Assembly: GCA_016713925.1 (NCBI GenBank)
Contig: JADJOH010000007.1
Span: forward strand, 979,501 to 1,043,500
Direction: 5' to 3'
Length of the DNA stretch: 64,000 nucleotides
Source: Bacteroidota bacterium
GTDB taxonomy: Bacteria; Bacteroidota; Bacteroidia; AKYH767-A; OLB10
Part shown: positions 1 to 9,635 of the stretch, one piece after another
Layout: each line of letters opens with the position of its first letter
How positions within the stretch are numbered: position 1 is the stretch's first letter
The notes under the pieces: model-generated
Told to the model about the DNA's origin: nothing
The model's input: only the letters and a program-made list of their open reading frames with translations
Database searches by the model: none
Program-made: the position numbers and the translations under genes

Positions 1-1322
1 TGTCTATTGCGGTCCCTTGTAGTCTTGTGTGATCTTCAAAGTCGTTTAGCAAATTTTTAAATGGTAAAAGTTGTCCTGCATCAATTAATAACGATCCGGC
101 CTCGATCCGGTAATCGTCCTTGTCAAAATCATGAAATCGTAATAGACTCAGGTCCGTTGTGGTGAAATTAGATCCTAAGGTTATTTTTTCTCCAACAATA
201 TTTATATACCCTTCTTCTAAATTACCGGCAGATAGATCTGATTTTAAAATGACATTGTTTACTATAAAATTCTTTTTCTTACCCTTATGACTTAGAAACC
301 GTATTCCTTCTGTTCGCGCATTTAAGATGAGGTTGTTAAAGATGTAAAAGTACATACCGGATATGGCTGATTTTTCATCGATATACATTCCGTATTTTCC
401 GCTGGATAAGTTATTATTTTTTCCGGGTCGGAGAATTTTATTATTATAGATGTAAATGTCGCCCAATCCATTCGTAAATATTCCTGAACCTTCACCATCC
501 TTTATTTCATTGTTATAAATTTCACCGGTCGACCCTTCTCCGAGGATGATGCCGGTCATTTGCCAATCTGTTTTTGACTGACTATCATAACGGATCAAAT
601 TATGGTGAATCCTTGTGTTGATGGCAGAGCTAACCTGAATACCATCCCATCCTGTATATTCAACAATGTTATTATAGACTTCAACGTTCCTGAGTAAGGG
701 CGGTAAGATGGTTACGGCGGTGTTGTTACATTGAATGACCTGCCCGTTATAAAACGAACTTCCTATATACATTCCTTCCGTGCCGGTATGATGGACGTAA
801 CAGTCATGAATGGAGGTGTTTTCCTGAATGAAACTGCTTCGGAGAAATCCACAGAAAGGTTCTGTCTTTGCTACAATTCCTGAATATTGCGAGTAACCGA
901 CTTCAACACCTTCTACTTCTACAAAGGAGGTATAATCACCAATACTCAATCCGCTCCCGACTTTATTGAAGATACGAATTCCGTATTTGACAGGTGCACT
1001 TCCTTTTCCACTAAGTTTTAAATGGGAGGATCGCCGTATAGAAATTCCAAAATAATGATCGCTGTTGATTTCCACTTCTCCCTGACTGTTACAAATGATT
1101 ATAGGTTTTTCCGGAGAACCATTGATGTTTTTTAAGATGATAAATGGTCTGATACCGGGTAAAAGTAATATGGTATCTCCGATGAAGTGTTGAAAATGGA
1201 TATAGATTTCCGTCAATAACATTTTTTAGCGAGTCTGCAGCAATTGTTTTTTGAGCCTTACTCGTATGAGTTAGCAGGAAGAATGCGCTGATGAGGTGGA
1301 TGCGGATAAAAAGATTCTTCAT
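1..1322 (-). CDS. Secreted parallel beta-helix repeat protein, frameshifted and cut by window edge
   Basis: The gene starts at 1322 with a signal peptide (MKNLFIRIHLIS..., cleavage probably after SKA). About 35 codons later the frame breaks: the first frame stops at 1089, while the continuing sequence is in another frame from roughly 1215 to the left edge. That frame contains typical right-handed beta-helix strands and turns (GDTILLLPGIRP, IHDCYVHHTGTEGMYIG, EVYNNIVEYTGWDGIQV, IYNNEIKDGEGSGIFTN) and ends at the edge in the R-x-G-x-x-ID pattern that usually precedes the C-terminus in this family. It is likely a surface or secreted carbohydrate-related protein; the substrate is unknown. An in-frame ATG at 1222 could start the second frame, but the signal peptide in the first frame argues for one gene with a 1-nt indel near 1205-1220. 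Confidence 0.7.
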
Positions 1323-1335
1323 AAATAGTATTGAT

Positions 1336-3423
1336 TTACCTGATTAAAATTTTCGTGGGGTCCCTGAAACCGGGCTCATTGCTATACCAGTTATTGTATA
1401 ATGTTCCTCCGGATTGAGACCAATCTGCGAATTTCAAATAGGCATCCATGATCTGGGCCTTTTCAATCACAATTCCATATTCTCCAGGGATATTTATGCA
1501 CCAGGGCAAGTTCCTGTCTGATTTATAATAGCGTCCCATGGCTTGGTTCGTTCGGTCCTGGCCGGTATTGAACAAAGCAGGATCAGCTAAATCAGTGGGT
1601 TCATAATTGGCCATGTGAATTTCATAACCTCTTCTTTTATTGGAGATGAGAAAGGGATTGTAAGGAGCCGTGCCCAATGTGGCAGGCGAAATACCTGATA
1701 TAAATCGAATGGCTAAACGAATGGTATCACTGGCAACAACCGGCGATCCCGGTTCAGTATTGATATAATATCCTGCAGGACGTAGTGCAAGTGCTGTAGA
1801 ATTATCGAATACCACCACTACGGCATTTGTTTGTCCGGCTTCGGTACCATTTCCATTTACATTGATGATATTTTCAGTAAGTATAGGTCCATTGACACTT
1901 TCAATAAATGAAGGTGGTATCGGAAGTTCAATTCCAAACCCATGTTGAAATGAACCTCCGGCTGCTTTTACAAATATTTTGGATTGAATTTGTATGACTT
2001 CATTGTTTGCATTTCGGATCGAATTCATCCGGTAGCCAATGAGTAAATCATTCATATCATAATCTCCTCTGAAAGGCCATAAATCTTCGAAGGCGAGATA
2101 TCCAAATGTGTTTGCACTTGGATAATAATCATTATAAGCGAGATCAATATCAAAGGGATATTCATCGTACAGGTCATCTACTCCGTCGCCATCCGTATCG
2201 TTCGGGTTGGACGTCGGATTAACGCGGTTAGTGGAAATAGCGGCAGATGGATTGGTGGTGACATAGAACAATGCATCATTAAAATCATCATCACTTCCTG
2301 CACCACGATGGAGATCTTCAAAGGCTATTATCATTTTTTCTTCAACAGCATCCCATAGTAATACATTATGACTGCGTAAGGTCGCTGAAGCTTCCGGATT
2401 TAAATCATCATTGGAATAGTATTGTCCATTTCCATTTCCTACTTGTGCAGAGTTGATGGAGAAGGCATCGGCCAGAAGAACAAAGCCAATCATACTATCA
2501 GGGCCGCATGTTCCTAAATGAACTTTATCTCCACTCACCAGGCCACCACCGGAGTTTTGGTAAGATAGATTAGGGAATACAATATGAATGTTCGTGATGT
2601 CGCTGGTTGAAGCGGGTGGATTGTTTTTATGGTATTTATAATAGCCAATGGTGTTCCTGTAACCCGCACCTTCATGTACAAATGTCATCCAGACATCTGC
2701 TGTTTGAGTAATTTCAAGATTGCTTGCTGTATTTATAGCAATATATTCCGGATGTGATATGGGTACAGGCTGTCTTTCAGGTAATGAATAATTGATGCGT
2801 GAAAGCAACGCTGAACTTACGATATCCCGAACAGGTTCCATATAATTTGGTACACCTTGATTATTCCAGGTACCTAAATACATTTTATTAGGAATGGATG
2901 AAGTCCTGTTCGCAGAAGTAGAATATCCATTACCGATAGTAGTGATATCCTTAAATAGTACTTTTTGTGGATTACTTCCTCCCAGTGTCAGTTGGATATG
3001 GTTATTGTTTACGGTAACAACAGCATTATTGGTAATACCTATATAATCGGTATTAATGATAAACTGATTTAATGTTTTAAGGGCCTTGAACTTTCCGGAA
3101 ATAATTCCGGCGGAATTTGTAGCACCTCTGTAAAGCACTTTGCCATTATTTTCAGGTAGATCAGTCATAATGTCCACCACCACTTTTGAAAGTGGACCAT
3201 CAGTGTTGTTTTTCAACCGGATTTCAAAGGTCACTTCCCTGTCAAGGTTAAAATTAAATCCGGAAGGCACCAATAGCTCATTCATATCAGTTACCTGTGT
3301 AGCTGAAACATCGGGTGCCTGATACTTATCAATTTCTTTAACACAAGAGGTAAAACTTAAGATAAGAAGGCCTGTCACAATTCCGTAAAACAGACACTTC
3401 AGTGGTTTAGATTGCATATACAA
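1336..3423 (-). CDS. LruC domain-containing lipoprotein
   Basis: 695 aa. The N-terminus is a lipoprotein signal (hydrophobic stretch then SFTSC), so the mature protein is probably anchored in the outer membrane. The middle holds a DUF4114-like segment (FEDLHRGAGSDDDFNDALF, about residues 368-388), then a calcium-binding-like DTDGDGVDDLYDEYP stretch (about 413-427), then the C-terminal LruC region beginning with YLAFEDLWPFRGDYDMND (about 440) and running to the end. LruC proteins are common Bacteroidota surface lipoproteins of unknown biochemical role. It ends 13 nt before the start of the beta-helix gene on the same strand, so the two may be cotranscribed. No enzyme motif is visible. Confidence 0.85.
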   Translation of the reverse strand: MYMQSKPLKCLFYGIVTGLLILSFTSCVKEIDKYQAPDVSATQVTDMNELLVPSGFNFNLDREVTFEIRLKNNTDGPLSKVVVDIMTDLPENNGKVLYRGATNSAGIISGKFKALKTLNQFIINTDYIGITNNAVVTVNNNHIQLTLGGSNPQKVLFKDITTIGNGYSTSANRTSSIPNKMYLGTWNNQGVPNYMEPVRDIVSSALLSRINYSLPERQPVPISHPEYIAINTASNLEITQTADVWMTFVHEGAGYRNTIGYYKYHKNNPPASTSDITNIHIVFPNLSYQNSGGGLVSGDKVHLGTCGPDSMIGFVLLADAFSINSAQVGNGNGQYYSNDDLNPEASATLRSHNVLLWDAVEEKMIIAFEDLHRGAGSDDDFNDALFYVTTNPSAAISTNRVNPTSNPNDTDGDGVDDLYDEYPFDIDLAYNDYYPSANTFGYLAFEDLWPFRGDYDMNDLLIGYRMNSIRNANNEVIQIQSKIFVKAAGGSFQHGFGIELPIPPSFIESVNGPILTENIINVNGNGTEAGQTNAVVVVFDNSTALALRPAGYYINTEPGSPVVASDTIRLAIRFISGISPATLGTAPYNPFLISNKRRGYEIHMANYEPTDLADPALFNTGQDRTNQAMGRYYKSDRNLPWCINIPGEYGIVIEKAQIMDAYLKFADWSQSGGTLYNNWYSNEPGFRDPTKILIR

Positions 3424-3511
3424 TGGAAGGACTTAATCCGTACCAATTATACAGCTAGATGAATAACGAAAAATAAATTTCTATCCGATTTCTTACAAAT
3501 GGCAGAAAATA

Positions 3512-4705
3512 TCACATCACCTCTTCGTTTATCATAATTTTCCGCTCTGAACGCTCCCAGACTGCTGATTGACTTCCTTTCATGAACCGTAAAAATCCGG
3601 CAATTGCAGCATAATTCATAAGCAGAAAATAGTAAGGGATGAAAAATACTTTAAACCGGAGTTCTCTCATTTCAAAGTGCCTTCCAAATGCAGCCAGAAG
3701 ATAGAATGATACGTGAAGAAAGAGTACGGAAGCATAAAATGTATCATTGATAGCAAGAAAAATATTCAGAGGGATGGCCAGCAATAAAAAAAGAGGAGCC
3801 AAAGTCCATCGGAGTACCCTATGGGATATATATTGAAAAGTAAGAACAGGGTGACTGAAGAAATTAAACAAACTTTTTAAGCGGCTCATTGCCTGCCATC
3901 CACCGGCGCAAATTCTAATCTTTCTTTTAAGTTCTTCATGACTATTAGCCGATGCCGTTTCTGTAGCTGTTGCTGTAGGATCATACAAAACTCTATATCC
4001 GGCTTGAGTAATGCGGAGTGATAGTACAAAATCGTCGAGGATGGTATCTTCCTCAAGAGGTTTGTAGAGATGTCGACGAAAGGAAAACAATTCTCCGGCA
4101 GCTCCAACAATAGTGAGTAGTCTTGCATCAAACCGCTTTAACATGGACTCATACTTCCAGTAAAATCCCTCTCCGGCCCCGGCAGCATTTTCTTTCCCGG
4201 TTTGCATAATTCTTTTTTCGCCACTGACTCCGCCCACAACAGGATTAATATAATGCTTAACCAGTGACCTTACCGCATGGACGGGAAGTAAAGTATTGGC
4301 ATCCGAAAATATTACTATCTCTCCATTAGCATGAGACACGGATCTGTTCTCAGCGGCTGATTTGCCCTTTCTGACAGGACTATGCAACACTTCTATTTCA
4401 GGATATTCTTCCAATAATATTTCCGAGCCATCGGAAGAGCCATCCGTTATAAATATAAGTTGAATTTTGCTTCTTGGGTAATCTAAATTCAGACAATTGG
4501 TCACTTTATCCCTTAAAATATCCATTTCATTAAAGCAGGGTACGATAAAGCTTACCGTCGGTTCAAAATGCGGATTGATGATTTCTCTGTCCTTTCTGAA
4601 CATTTCTCTTATTTTCACCAGGCCGAACAGCACAATTCCATAGCCGAAATAGGCGTAGAAAATTACAGTAAGAAAGAGCCAGAATAAAATTTCGGGGAAG
4701 GTCAT
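3512..4705 (-). CDS. Membrane glycosyltransferase family 2
   Basis: 397 aa. One N-terminal membrane segment (residues ~5-27) precedes a GT-A domain: VSFIVPCFNEMDI, TDGSSDGS, a DxD-like SDANT and TILDDF. The acceptor-site motif looks like RICAGGW, a variant of the QxxRW motif of processive GT2 enzymes. Several C-terminal membrane segments follow (about 290-380). This fits a polymerising or lipid-linked-sugar glycosyltransferase acting at the inner membrane on nucleotide sugars. Its start overlaps the stop of the upstream acyltransferase by 4 nt (ATGA), so the two are translationally coupled. It is the promoter-distal gene of the minus-strand polysaccharide block. Confidence 0.85.
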   Translation of the reverse strand: MTFPEILFWLFLTVIFYAYFGYGIVLFGLVKIREMFRKDREIINPHFEPTVSFIVPCFNEMDILRDKVTNCLNLDYPRSKIQLIFITDGSSDGSEILLEEYPEIEVLHSPVRKGKSAAENRSVSHANGEIVIFSDANTLLPVHAVRSLVKHYINPVVGGVSGEKRIMQTGKENAAGAGEGFYWKYESMLKRFDARLLTIVGAAGELFSFRRHLYKPLEEDTILDDFVLSLRITQAGYRVLYDPTATATETASANSHEELKRKIRICAGGWQAMSRLKSLFNFFSHPVLTFQYISHRVLRWTLAPLFLLLAIPLNIFLAINDTFYASVLFLHVSFYLLAAFGRHFEMRELRFKVFFIPYYFLLMNYAAIAGFLRFMKGSQSAVWERSERKIMINEEVM

Positions 4706-5349
4706 ATAGCAATTTTTAATGGTGATACGGGATTTTCAAATTTTTCCCATTTTGAGGTTATTGGATTGTACTGCTTAAGTATTTTAGCGGGGTTTCCTGC
4801 AACTATAGTGAAATCGGGTACGCTTTTAGTAACGATGCTTCCGGCTGCAACAACAACATGTTTACCGATTTTTACTCCCGCTGTTATGACAGCGTTTGCT
4901 CCGATCCAACTATCATTTCCGATTGTAACTTCTGCTGTTGTACACGGCTGTAAACGAATTGGAGTACGAATATCTTCATAACCATGATTCAATGCAGAGA
5001 TCACTACATTTTGAGCGATGATAACATTATCGCCTATTCGAAGTGGACCAATTAATACATTGCTTATTCCAATTCTGCTACCTGATCCAATATGCACAGC
5101 ACCCATTCCATTATTCACAACAGCGAAATCTTCGATAGTGGAATTATTTCCCAATGAAAATTTATTGAAGGGAAGCACATCCATTCGTGTACGCTGGCAT
5201 ATCCTTGACCCTTTTCCCTTATTATGGACGAAGGGGTTGATCAGCCACTGCACCCACCATCTCGGTCTTGCCTGATTTTTAGGCATGAGCAGACGAAGAC
5301 CCAGTTTTTTTAAGGACGGATTTCGTTTTATGTTATCAACCACTGACAT
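4702..5349 (-). CDS. Hexapeptide-repeat acyltransferase (LbetaH family)
   Basis: 215 aa from the start chosen at 5349 (MSVVDNIKRNP). The frame is open to 5448, but the extra 33 residues look non-coding. The body is a left-handed beta-helix of hexapeptide repeats (IGDNVIIAQNVVIS, IGNDSWIGANAVITAGVKIG, VVVAAGSIVTKSVPDF) ending in the VAGNPAKI signature of sugar O- or N-acetyltransferases of the WcaF/NodL/MaA type. It probably adds an acetyl group to a sugar of the surface polysaccharide, using acetyl-CoA in the cytoplasm. It shares an ATGA overlap with the downstream glycosyltransferase. Confidence 0.85.
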   Translation of the reverse strand: MSVVDNIKRNPSLKKLGLRLLMPKNQARPRWWVQWLINPFVHNKGKGSRICQRTRMDVLPFNKFSLGNNSTIEDFAVVNNGMGAVHIGSGSRIGISNVLIGPLRIGDNVIIAQNVVISALNHGYEDIRTPIRLQPCTTAEVTIGNDSWIGANAVITAGVKIGKHVVVAAGSIVTKSVPDFTIVAGNPAKILKQYNPITSKWEKFENPVSPLKIAI

Positions 5350-5476
5350 TATTACCTGTTTCTTCGATTTTACGGGATATTTTATAAAATGTTCTCCCTC
5401 TTTCGATAAGAAAATTGCAAAAAAATGCAGTAACGATTTAAAATGCAATCCGTAGAATGATCAAGATGCGGAACCA

Positions 5477-6692
5477 ATGATTAAAGATCAGGATATAGTA
5501 ATAGTAGGACTTCAACCCTGGGATATTCCCATAGGAAGTAACTGTATAAATATTGCAAAGGAACTTTCTAAATATAATCGTGTCCTCTATGTGAATCCAC
5601 CTTTAGACAGGAGTACCTATATAAAAGGGCGAAATGATGAAAGGGTAAAGCGTCGTATTGAAGTGGTACGAGGCAAAAAGGATGGCTTGACAAGGGTTTC
5701 AGAAAATTTATGGACGTTGTATCCAAAACAATTGGCAGAGTCAATCAATTGGATTAACAATTCCTCAATGTTTCACTGGTTAAACAAAATTAACAACCGT
5801 CGTTTTTCCAGTGATATTCGTTCTGCCATGAATAGAATTCGTATGCGTCGTTTTATTCTCTTCAATGATCAATCGATGATTCGTAGTTTTCATTTGAAAG
5901 AGATGTTAAAACCGGAGCTGTTCATTTATTATATAAGAGACAATTTGAGCTCCATCCCTTATTTTCAAAAGCATGCATTGGATTTAGAAGAAAAATTGAT
6001 TGCCGAAGCAGATATCGTCGCAACTAATTCCGACTATCTGGCCACCTACGCAAGAAAGTTCAATCCTGCTGCTGAAATGGTAGGTCAAGGTTGTGACTTT
6101 ACACTTTATGCTGATGCTGCCGAAATTCCTTTTGCCAAGGAGTTAATAGATATGAAGGGACCTATTATTGGATACACCGGCTTTTTAACCTCAATTCGAC
6201 TTGACATAGGCGTTCTGGAACGTGTTGCGGAAAATCGTCCGGATTGGCAGATAGTGCTGGTAGGACCGGAGGATGATGCCTTTAAAAATTCCGCCCTGCA
6301 CAAGATGAACAATGTTCATTTTCTGGGAAATAAATCACCGGAGAATTTGCCCTCTTACATAAAAAAGTTTTGATGTAGCTATTAATCCGCAAGTGGTGAA
6401 TGCTGTTACCATGGGCAATTATCCTCGTAAAATTGATGAGTATCTCGCATTGGGCAAACCGGTGGTGGCCACTTATACACCATTTATGGAGTACTTTAAA
6501 GATTACACCTATCTCGCGAAATCGGCAGCCGAATTTGAACCATTGATTGCAAAAGCTTTAGAGGATAATCGAGAAGATTTGGAAAAATCACGGAGATCAT
6601 TTGCTTTGACGCATACCTGGGAAGCCAACGTTGAAGCAATTAGTAAACTGATAGAACAAAAAGAATTAATTGACGTAAAAACACATTACTAA
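5477..6692 (+). CDS. Glycosyltransferase family 4-like, single-base frameshift
   Basis: Joined length about 404 aa. The first part (5477-6373) carries the N-terminal Rossmann half (IVIVGLQPWDIPIGSNCINIAKELS) and the start of the donor half (GPIIGYTGFLTSIRLDI, WQIVLVGPEDD, VHFLGNKSPENLPSYIKKF). Translation stops there because of a run of four T near 6368-6371. Reading with one T fewer gives KFDVAINPQVVN and continues through NYPRKIDEYLALGKPVVAT to the normal C-terminus at 6692. It is one of two plus-strand genes inside the minus-strand polysaccharide block. It is followed 11 nt later by a methyltransferase, so the two probably form a small operon. The product is likely cytoplasmic and transfers a sugar in the same pathway. 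Confidence 0.8.
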
Positions 6693-6703
6693 AAAATAAA
6701 TGT

Positions 6704-7473
6704 ATGTCTAATAAAAAAATTAATGTCGGTCAATTCACCGAATTTACGGAGATTGTTGATATAAAACGATTGAATTTTATTGCTGAAATTATCCAAACAT
6801 ATTGTCATTCCGGTGCAAAGATTCTGGATATTGGATGCGGTAATGGAAATATTGCAAGGGGAATTGGAAGTTTGGGTTATCAGGTTACGGGCATCGACTT
6901 TAGTGCGAATGCTATAAATTATGCCAAATCAAAGAATACACTTCCTAATGTGAATTTTAAGGTTTGTAGCGCTGAAGAAGTGACCGATGGTGATCAGTTT
7001 GATGCTATTATATGTAGCGAAGTACTGGAACATTTACATCATCCGGAGGGATTAATGAATACTATATCAGAAATCCTTCGTCCGGGGGCTATTTTTATTG
7101 CTAGTGTACCGAACGGAGTAGGACCAAGGAATTGCTTATCACCCGTCCGGTGCAACGGTTGTCAAAAGGGTGGATGGGAAATATGATTTCCAATTCAAAA
7201 AAGATGTTGGGTTATAGTAATAGCACTGTGCAAAGTCAGTCGGAAGATTTGACCCATGTACAGTTTTTTACACGACAGGCCATTACCAATCTGATCAGCA
7301 AACATGGATTTGATTTATTACAGTTTGGACATTCCAATTGCATAGAAAAGGTTTTCCCTTATTCCATGTTGACACGCAATGTAAAATTACTTTCCAAATT
7401 TGATAATACAGTTGTTGATTATTTGCCATCAGTTATGGCAAGCGGTTTCAATACTGCCTGGAGAAAGTACTAA
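6704..7473 (+). CDS. Class I SAM-dependent methyltransferase, single-base frameshift
   Basis: Joined length about 256 aa. Motif I is clear (ILDIGCGNGNIARGIG), followed by a motif II acidic loop (VTGIDFS) and a motif IV-like FDAIICSEVLEHLHHPEG, as in UbiG/Methyltransf_11-type enzymes. At 7128 the frame breaks: an additional G in AAGGA would turn ...VGPRNCLSP into ...VGPRELLITRPVQRLSKGW, and the second frame continues to 7473. The location next to a glycosyltransferase within a polysaccharide locus suggests it methylates a sugar or a carrier-lipid intermediate; that role is inferred from position only. Confidence 0.78.
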
Positions 7474-7497
7474 TAATAAATAAATCGAATTGTAAGG

Positions 7498-8691
7498 TCA
7501 GCTTGTAAATGCAGGCTGGCCTTCGCTTTTTGAGAGATTTGGTGTTTTGGAAAGCGCAGGCTTAAGAAGAGTCGAGTACAGTTGTAACAATTTTTCGGTG
7601 GAAGAATGCCAATTAAAATTTCTAACCCGCTCCAAACCCCTTTGAGTATACATCCATCTAAGCTTCTCGTCTTTATATAATTTCAAAATGGCATCCGCAA
7701 TATTTTCAGGTGAAGCAGGATTAGCCAATAGTGCACTTCCTCCGGCAATTTCCGGCATTGCCGAACAATCAGAAGTAATCACTGGAGTACCGCAAGCCAT
7801 CGCTTCAAGCAGAGGTATCCCGAAACTTTCACGTAAGGAGGGATAGAGATAAATTAAAGCTCTGTTGTACAAATCCGGCATTTCAGAATTATGGACGTAG
7901 TTGGTCAGATGAATTTCCGACTTCAAACCACTCAGTTGATGATTTTTCAGAAGTTGATTTAGAACACCTGATGATAAATCTGTGATAACTAGTTTAATTT
8001 TACTATCACTCTTTCTTTTGAAAATGTCAAAAGCCTTCAGTACATTGATGGTGTTTTTTTTTGGGTCCGTATTACCGTGAAATAGAATATAGGGTTCACG
8101 GGGAAGTTTGTAGTGAAGCGCGGATGTTAATGTTTGCGCTATTGGTTTCAACATGAAATGCGAAGAAACAGCATTATAAATGCAACAGACCTTTCCAATT
8201 AATTCAGGGGAGAAGTTTTCAATTGTTCGTTGTTCAGAAGCGGAAACAGTAACCAGCATTTCCGCCTTTTTGATGACTATGGGTACAACTTGTCTTCTAT
8301 ACCATTTCCCAATCTTTTGATAGATGGATCCGCCAAAGGAACATTCATTATTCTCCAGATAAATAATATCATGTAGTGTGATTAATCTTTTACAGGATAG
8401 AAATAGGGGAGAAGTGTTTCCCGTAGAGTGTAAAAGATCGAGTTGATAGGCGAAGGAAAGTATTGGTAAAATTACCTGCTCCATAAAGGGACTTGGCAGA
8501 CGAGGTAATCTGATAATCTTAAAATTTTCACTTTCCTGAATTAAAAAATGATCCGGACCATGAAAGCAGAATAAATAGTAGGTATTGATTTTATCTAAAG
8601 ATTGAAGCTTCTTTATTTGTTCGATGGCCACAATATCCATCCCATGTTTATGGTTACGAAAAATCCTGAACGCCTCAATACCTATTCTCAT
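7498..8691 (-). CDS. Glycosyltransferase family 4
   Basis: 397 aa, full length for a GT4 enzyme with GT-B fold. Donor-half features are GNTDPKKNTINVLKAF, a nucleotide-sugar site around LYPSLRESFGIPLLEAMACGTPVITSD with an intact E-x7-E motif (E..FGIPLLEAM), and MPEIAGGSALLANP. No membrane segment is seen, so it probably acts at the cytoplasmic face on a lipid-linked acceptor. It lies 39 nt downstream of the truncated GT4 at 8731-9624 and belongs to the same minus-strand operon. The sugar specificity cannot be read from the sequence. Confidence 0.88.
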   Translation of the reverse strand: MRIGIEAFRIFRNHKHGMDIVAIEQIKKLQSLDKINTYYLFCFHGPDHFLIQESENFKIIRLPRLPSPFMEQVILPILSFAYQLDLLHSTGNTSPLFLSCKRLITLHDIIYLENNECSFGGSIYQKIGKWYRRQVVPIVIKKAEMLVTVSASEQRTIENFSPELIGKVCCIYNAVSSHFMLKPIAQTLTSALHYKLPREPYILFHGNTDPKKNTINVLKAFDIFKRKSDSKIKLVITDLSSGVLNQLLKNHQLSGLKSEIHLTNYVHNSEMPDLYNRALIYLYPSLRESFGIPLLEAMACGTPVITSDCSAMPEIAGGSALLANPASPENIADAILKLYKDEKLRWMYTQRGLERVRNFNWHSSTEKLLQLYSTLLKPALSKTPNLSKSEGQPAFTS

Positions 8692-8730
8692 TTTTGTGAT
8701 TTCACTAGGCTACTGCTCTGATTTCCGGAA

Positions 8731-9624
8731 TTAGAGATTTGTAAAGAATTTCATTGTTTTTAGCATTCCAATAGGCAAGCCTTCCCAAAGTGATGGTAAT
8801 GTATAGATGTCGAATGTGTTTAAGACTTCAGGAATATCAGTACGGAAGGGATGAAAAGTGACCATGTCGCTAATCCCCATTTGACTTACCATTTCCATGC
8901 TTTCTTTTTTCAAATCCCCATCTCCAATGAACAAGAACTGTATATCCCTTGTAGATTTCGACACTTCGGCTATAGCCTTGATCAATGTAAAAGGGTCTTT
9001 TTGTACAGTCATCCGGACTAAATAACCCACAACAGTTTTTCCCGGCTGTATTTTTAATTCATCTCTCAGATCCTTTAATTTACGTTGGGGATCGAATTTT
9101 TCCAGATTGATTCCATAGTTAATCACACGACTTCTCTTCATGTTGAAACGCTGAAGTCCATCCTGTTGATTGGAACGGGAAACACTGATGGTGACATCTA
9201 CATTATCTGTCAGAAATTTTTCTGAAAGTTCTCTTACCTGTCGGACATGAAAAGCCTGATCCTGATGAAACGACCAGCCATGTACAGTATATACAATTGG
9301 GATTCCCATCGATTTTGCCGGAAAAATAGTGTTACTTAATGATCTCGTTCCGTGAGCATGCAGAATATCTATTTCCTCTTTTCGGATGATGTTTTTAACA
9401 GCCTTGTACGTGGTGATATTGAATGGCTTTAATGTTTCAACGACATAAGTCTTGATGTTCAATTTTCGAAGCTCATCTACCATGGGGCCATGTGTGAAGG
9501 AAAGGACCACCGGCTCAAACTGGTCTTTGTTGAGATTACGTACCAAATCCAGGACATGCGATTCGCCACCTCCAATTTGTCCTTGTCGGATGGTTTCAAG
9601 AATTTTGATTTTATGACTATTCAT
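8731..9624 (-). CDS. Glycosyltransferase family 4, C-terminally truncated
   Basis: 297 aa against roughly 360-380 for the family. The N-terminal half (GQIGGGESHVLDLVRNLN, ILHAHGTRSLSN) and the donor half up to YTLPSLWEGLPIGML are good GT4 sequence. Then the E-x7-E motif is broken (E...K instead of E...E) and the protein ends in KTMKFFTNL. Adding one A in the A-run at 8742-8746 would instead give KNNEILYKSLIPEIRAVA, ending at 8705, which reads like a family C-terminus but still lacks about 65-75 residues. Either a small internal deletion occurred or the assembly is wrong here. The enzyme is probably inactive as written. Confidence 0.7.
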   Translation of the reverse strand: MNSHKIKILETIRQGQIGGGESHVLDLVRNLNKDQFEPVVLSFTHGPMVDELRKLNIKTYVVETLKPFNITTYKAVKNIIRKEEIDILHAHGTRSLSNTIFPAKSMGIPIVYTVHGWSFHQDQAFHVRQVRELSEKFLTDNVDVTISVSRSNQQDGLQRFNMKRSRVINYGINLEKFDPQRKLKDLRDELKIQPGKTVVGYLVRMTVQKDPFTLIKAIAEVSKSTRDIQFLFIGDGDLKKESMEMVSQMGISDMVTFHPFRTDIPEVLNTFDIYTLPSLWEGLPIGMLKTMKFFTNL

Positions 9625-9635
9625 GAATTAGGGAA

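Noticed and set aside
1089..1322. The 77-aa frame as an independent small secreted protein.
   Set aside because: The beta-helix sequence directly downstream in another frame shows that it is the start of a larger gene broken by an indel.
5349..5448. Longer N-terminus for the hexapeptide acyltransferase.
   Set aside because: The additional 33 residues have no family character and a better start lies at 5349.
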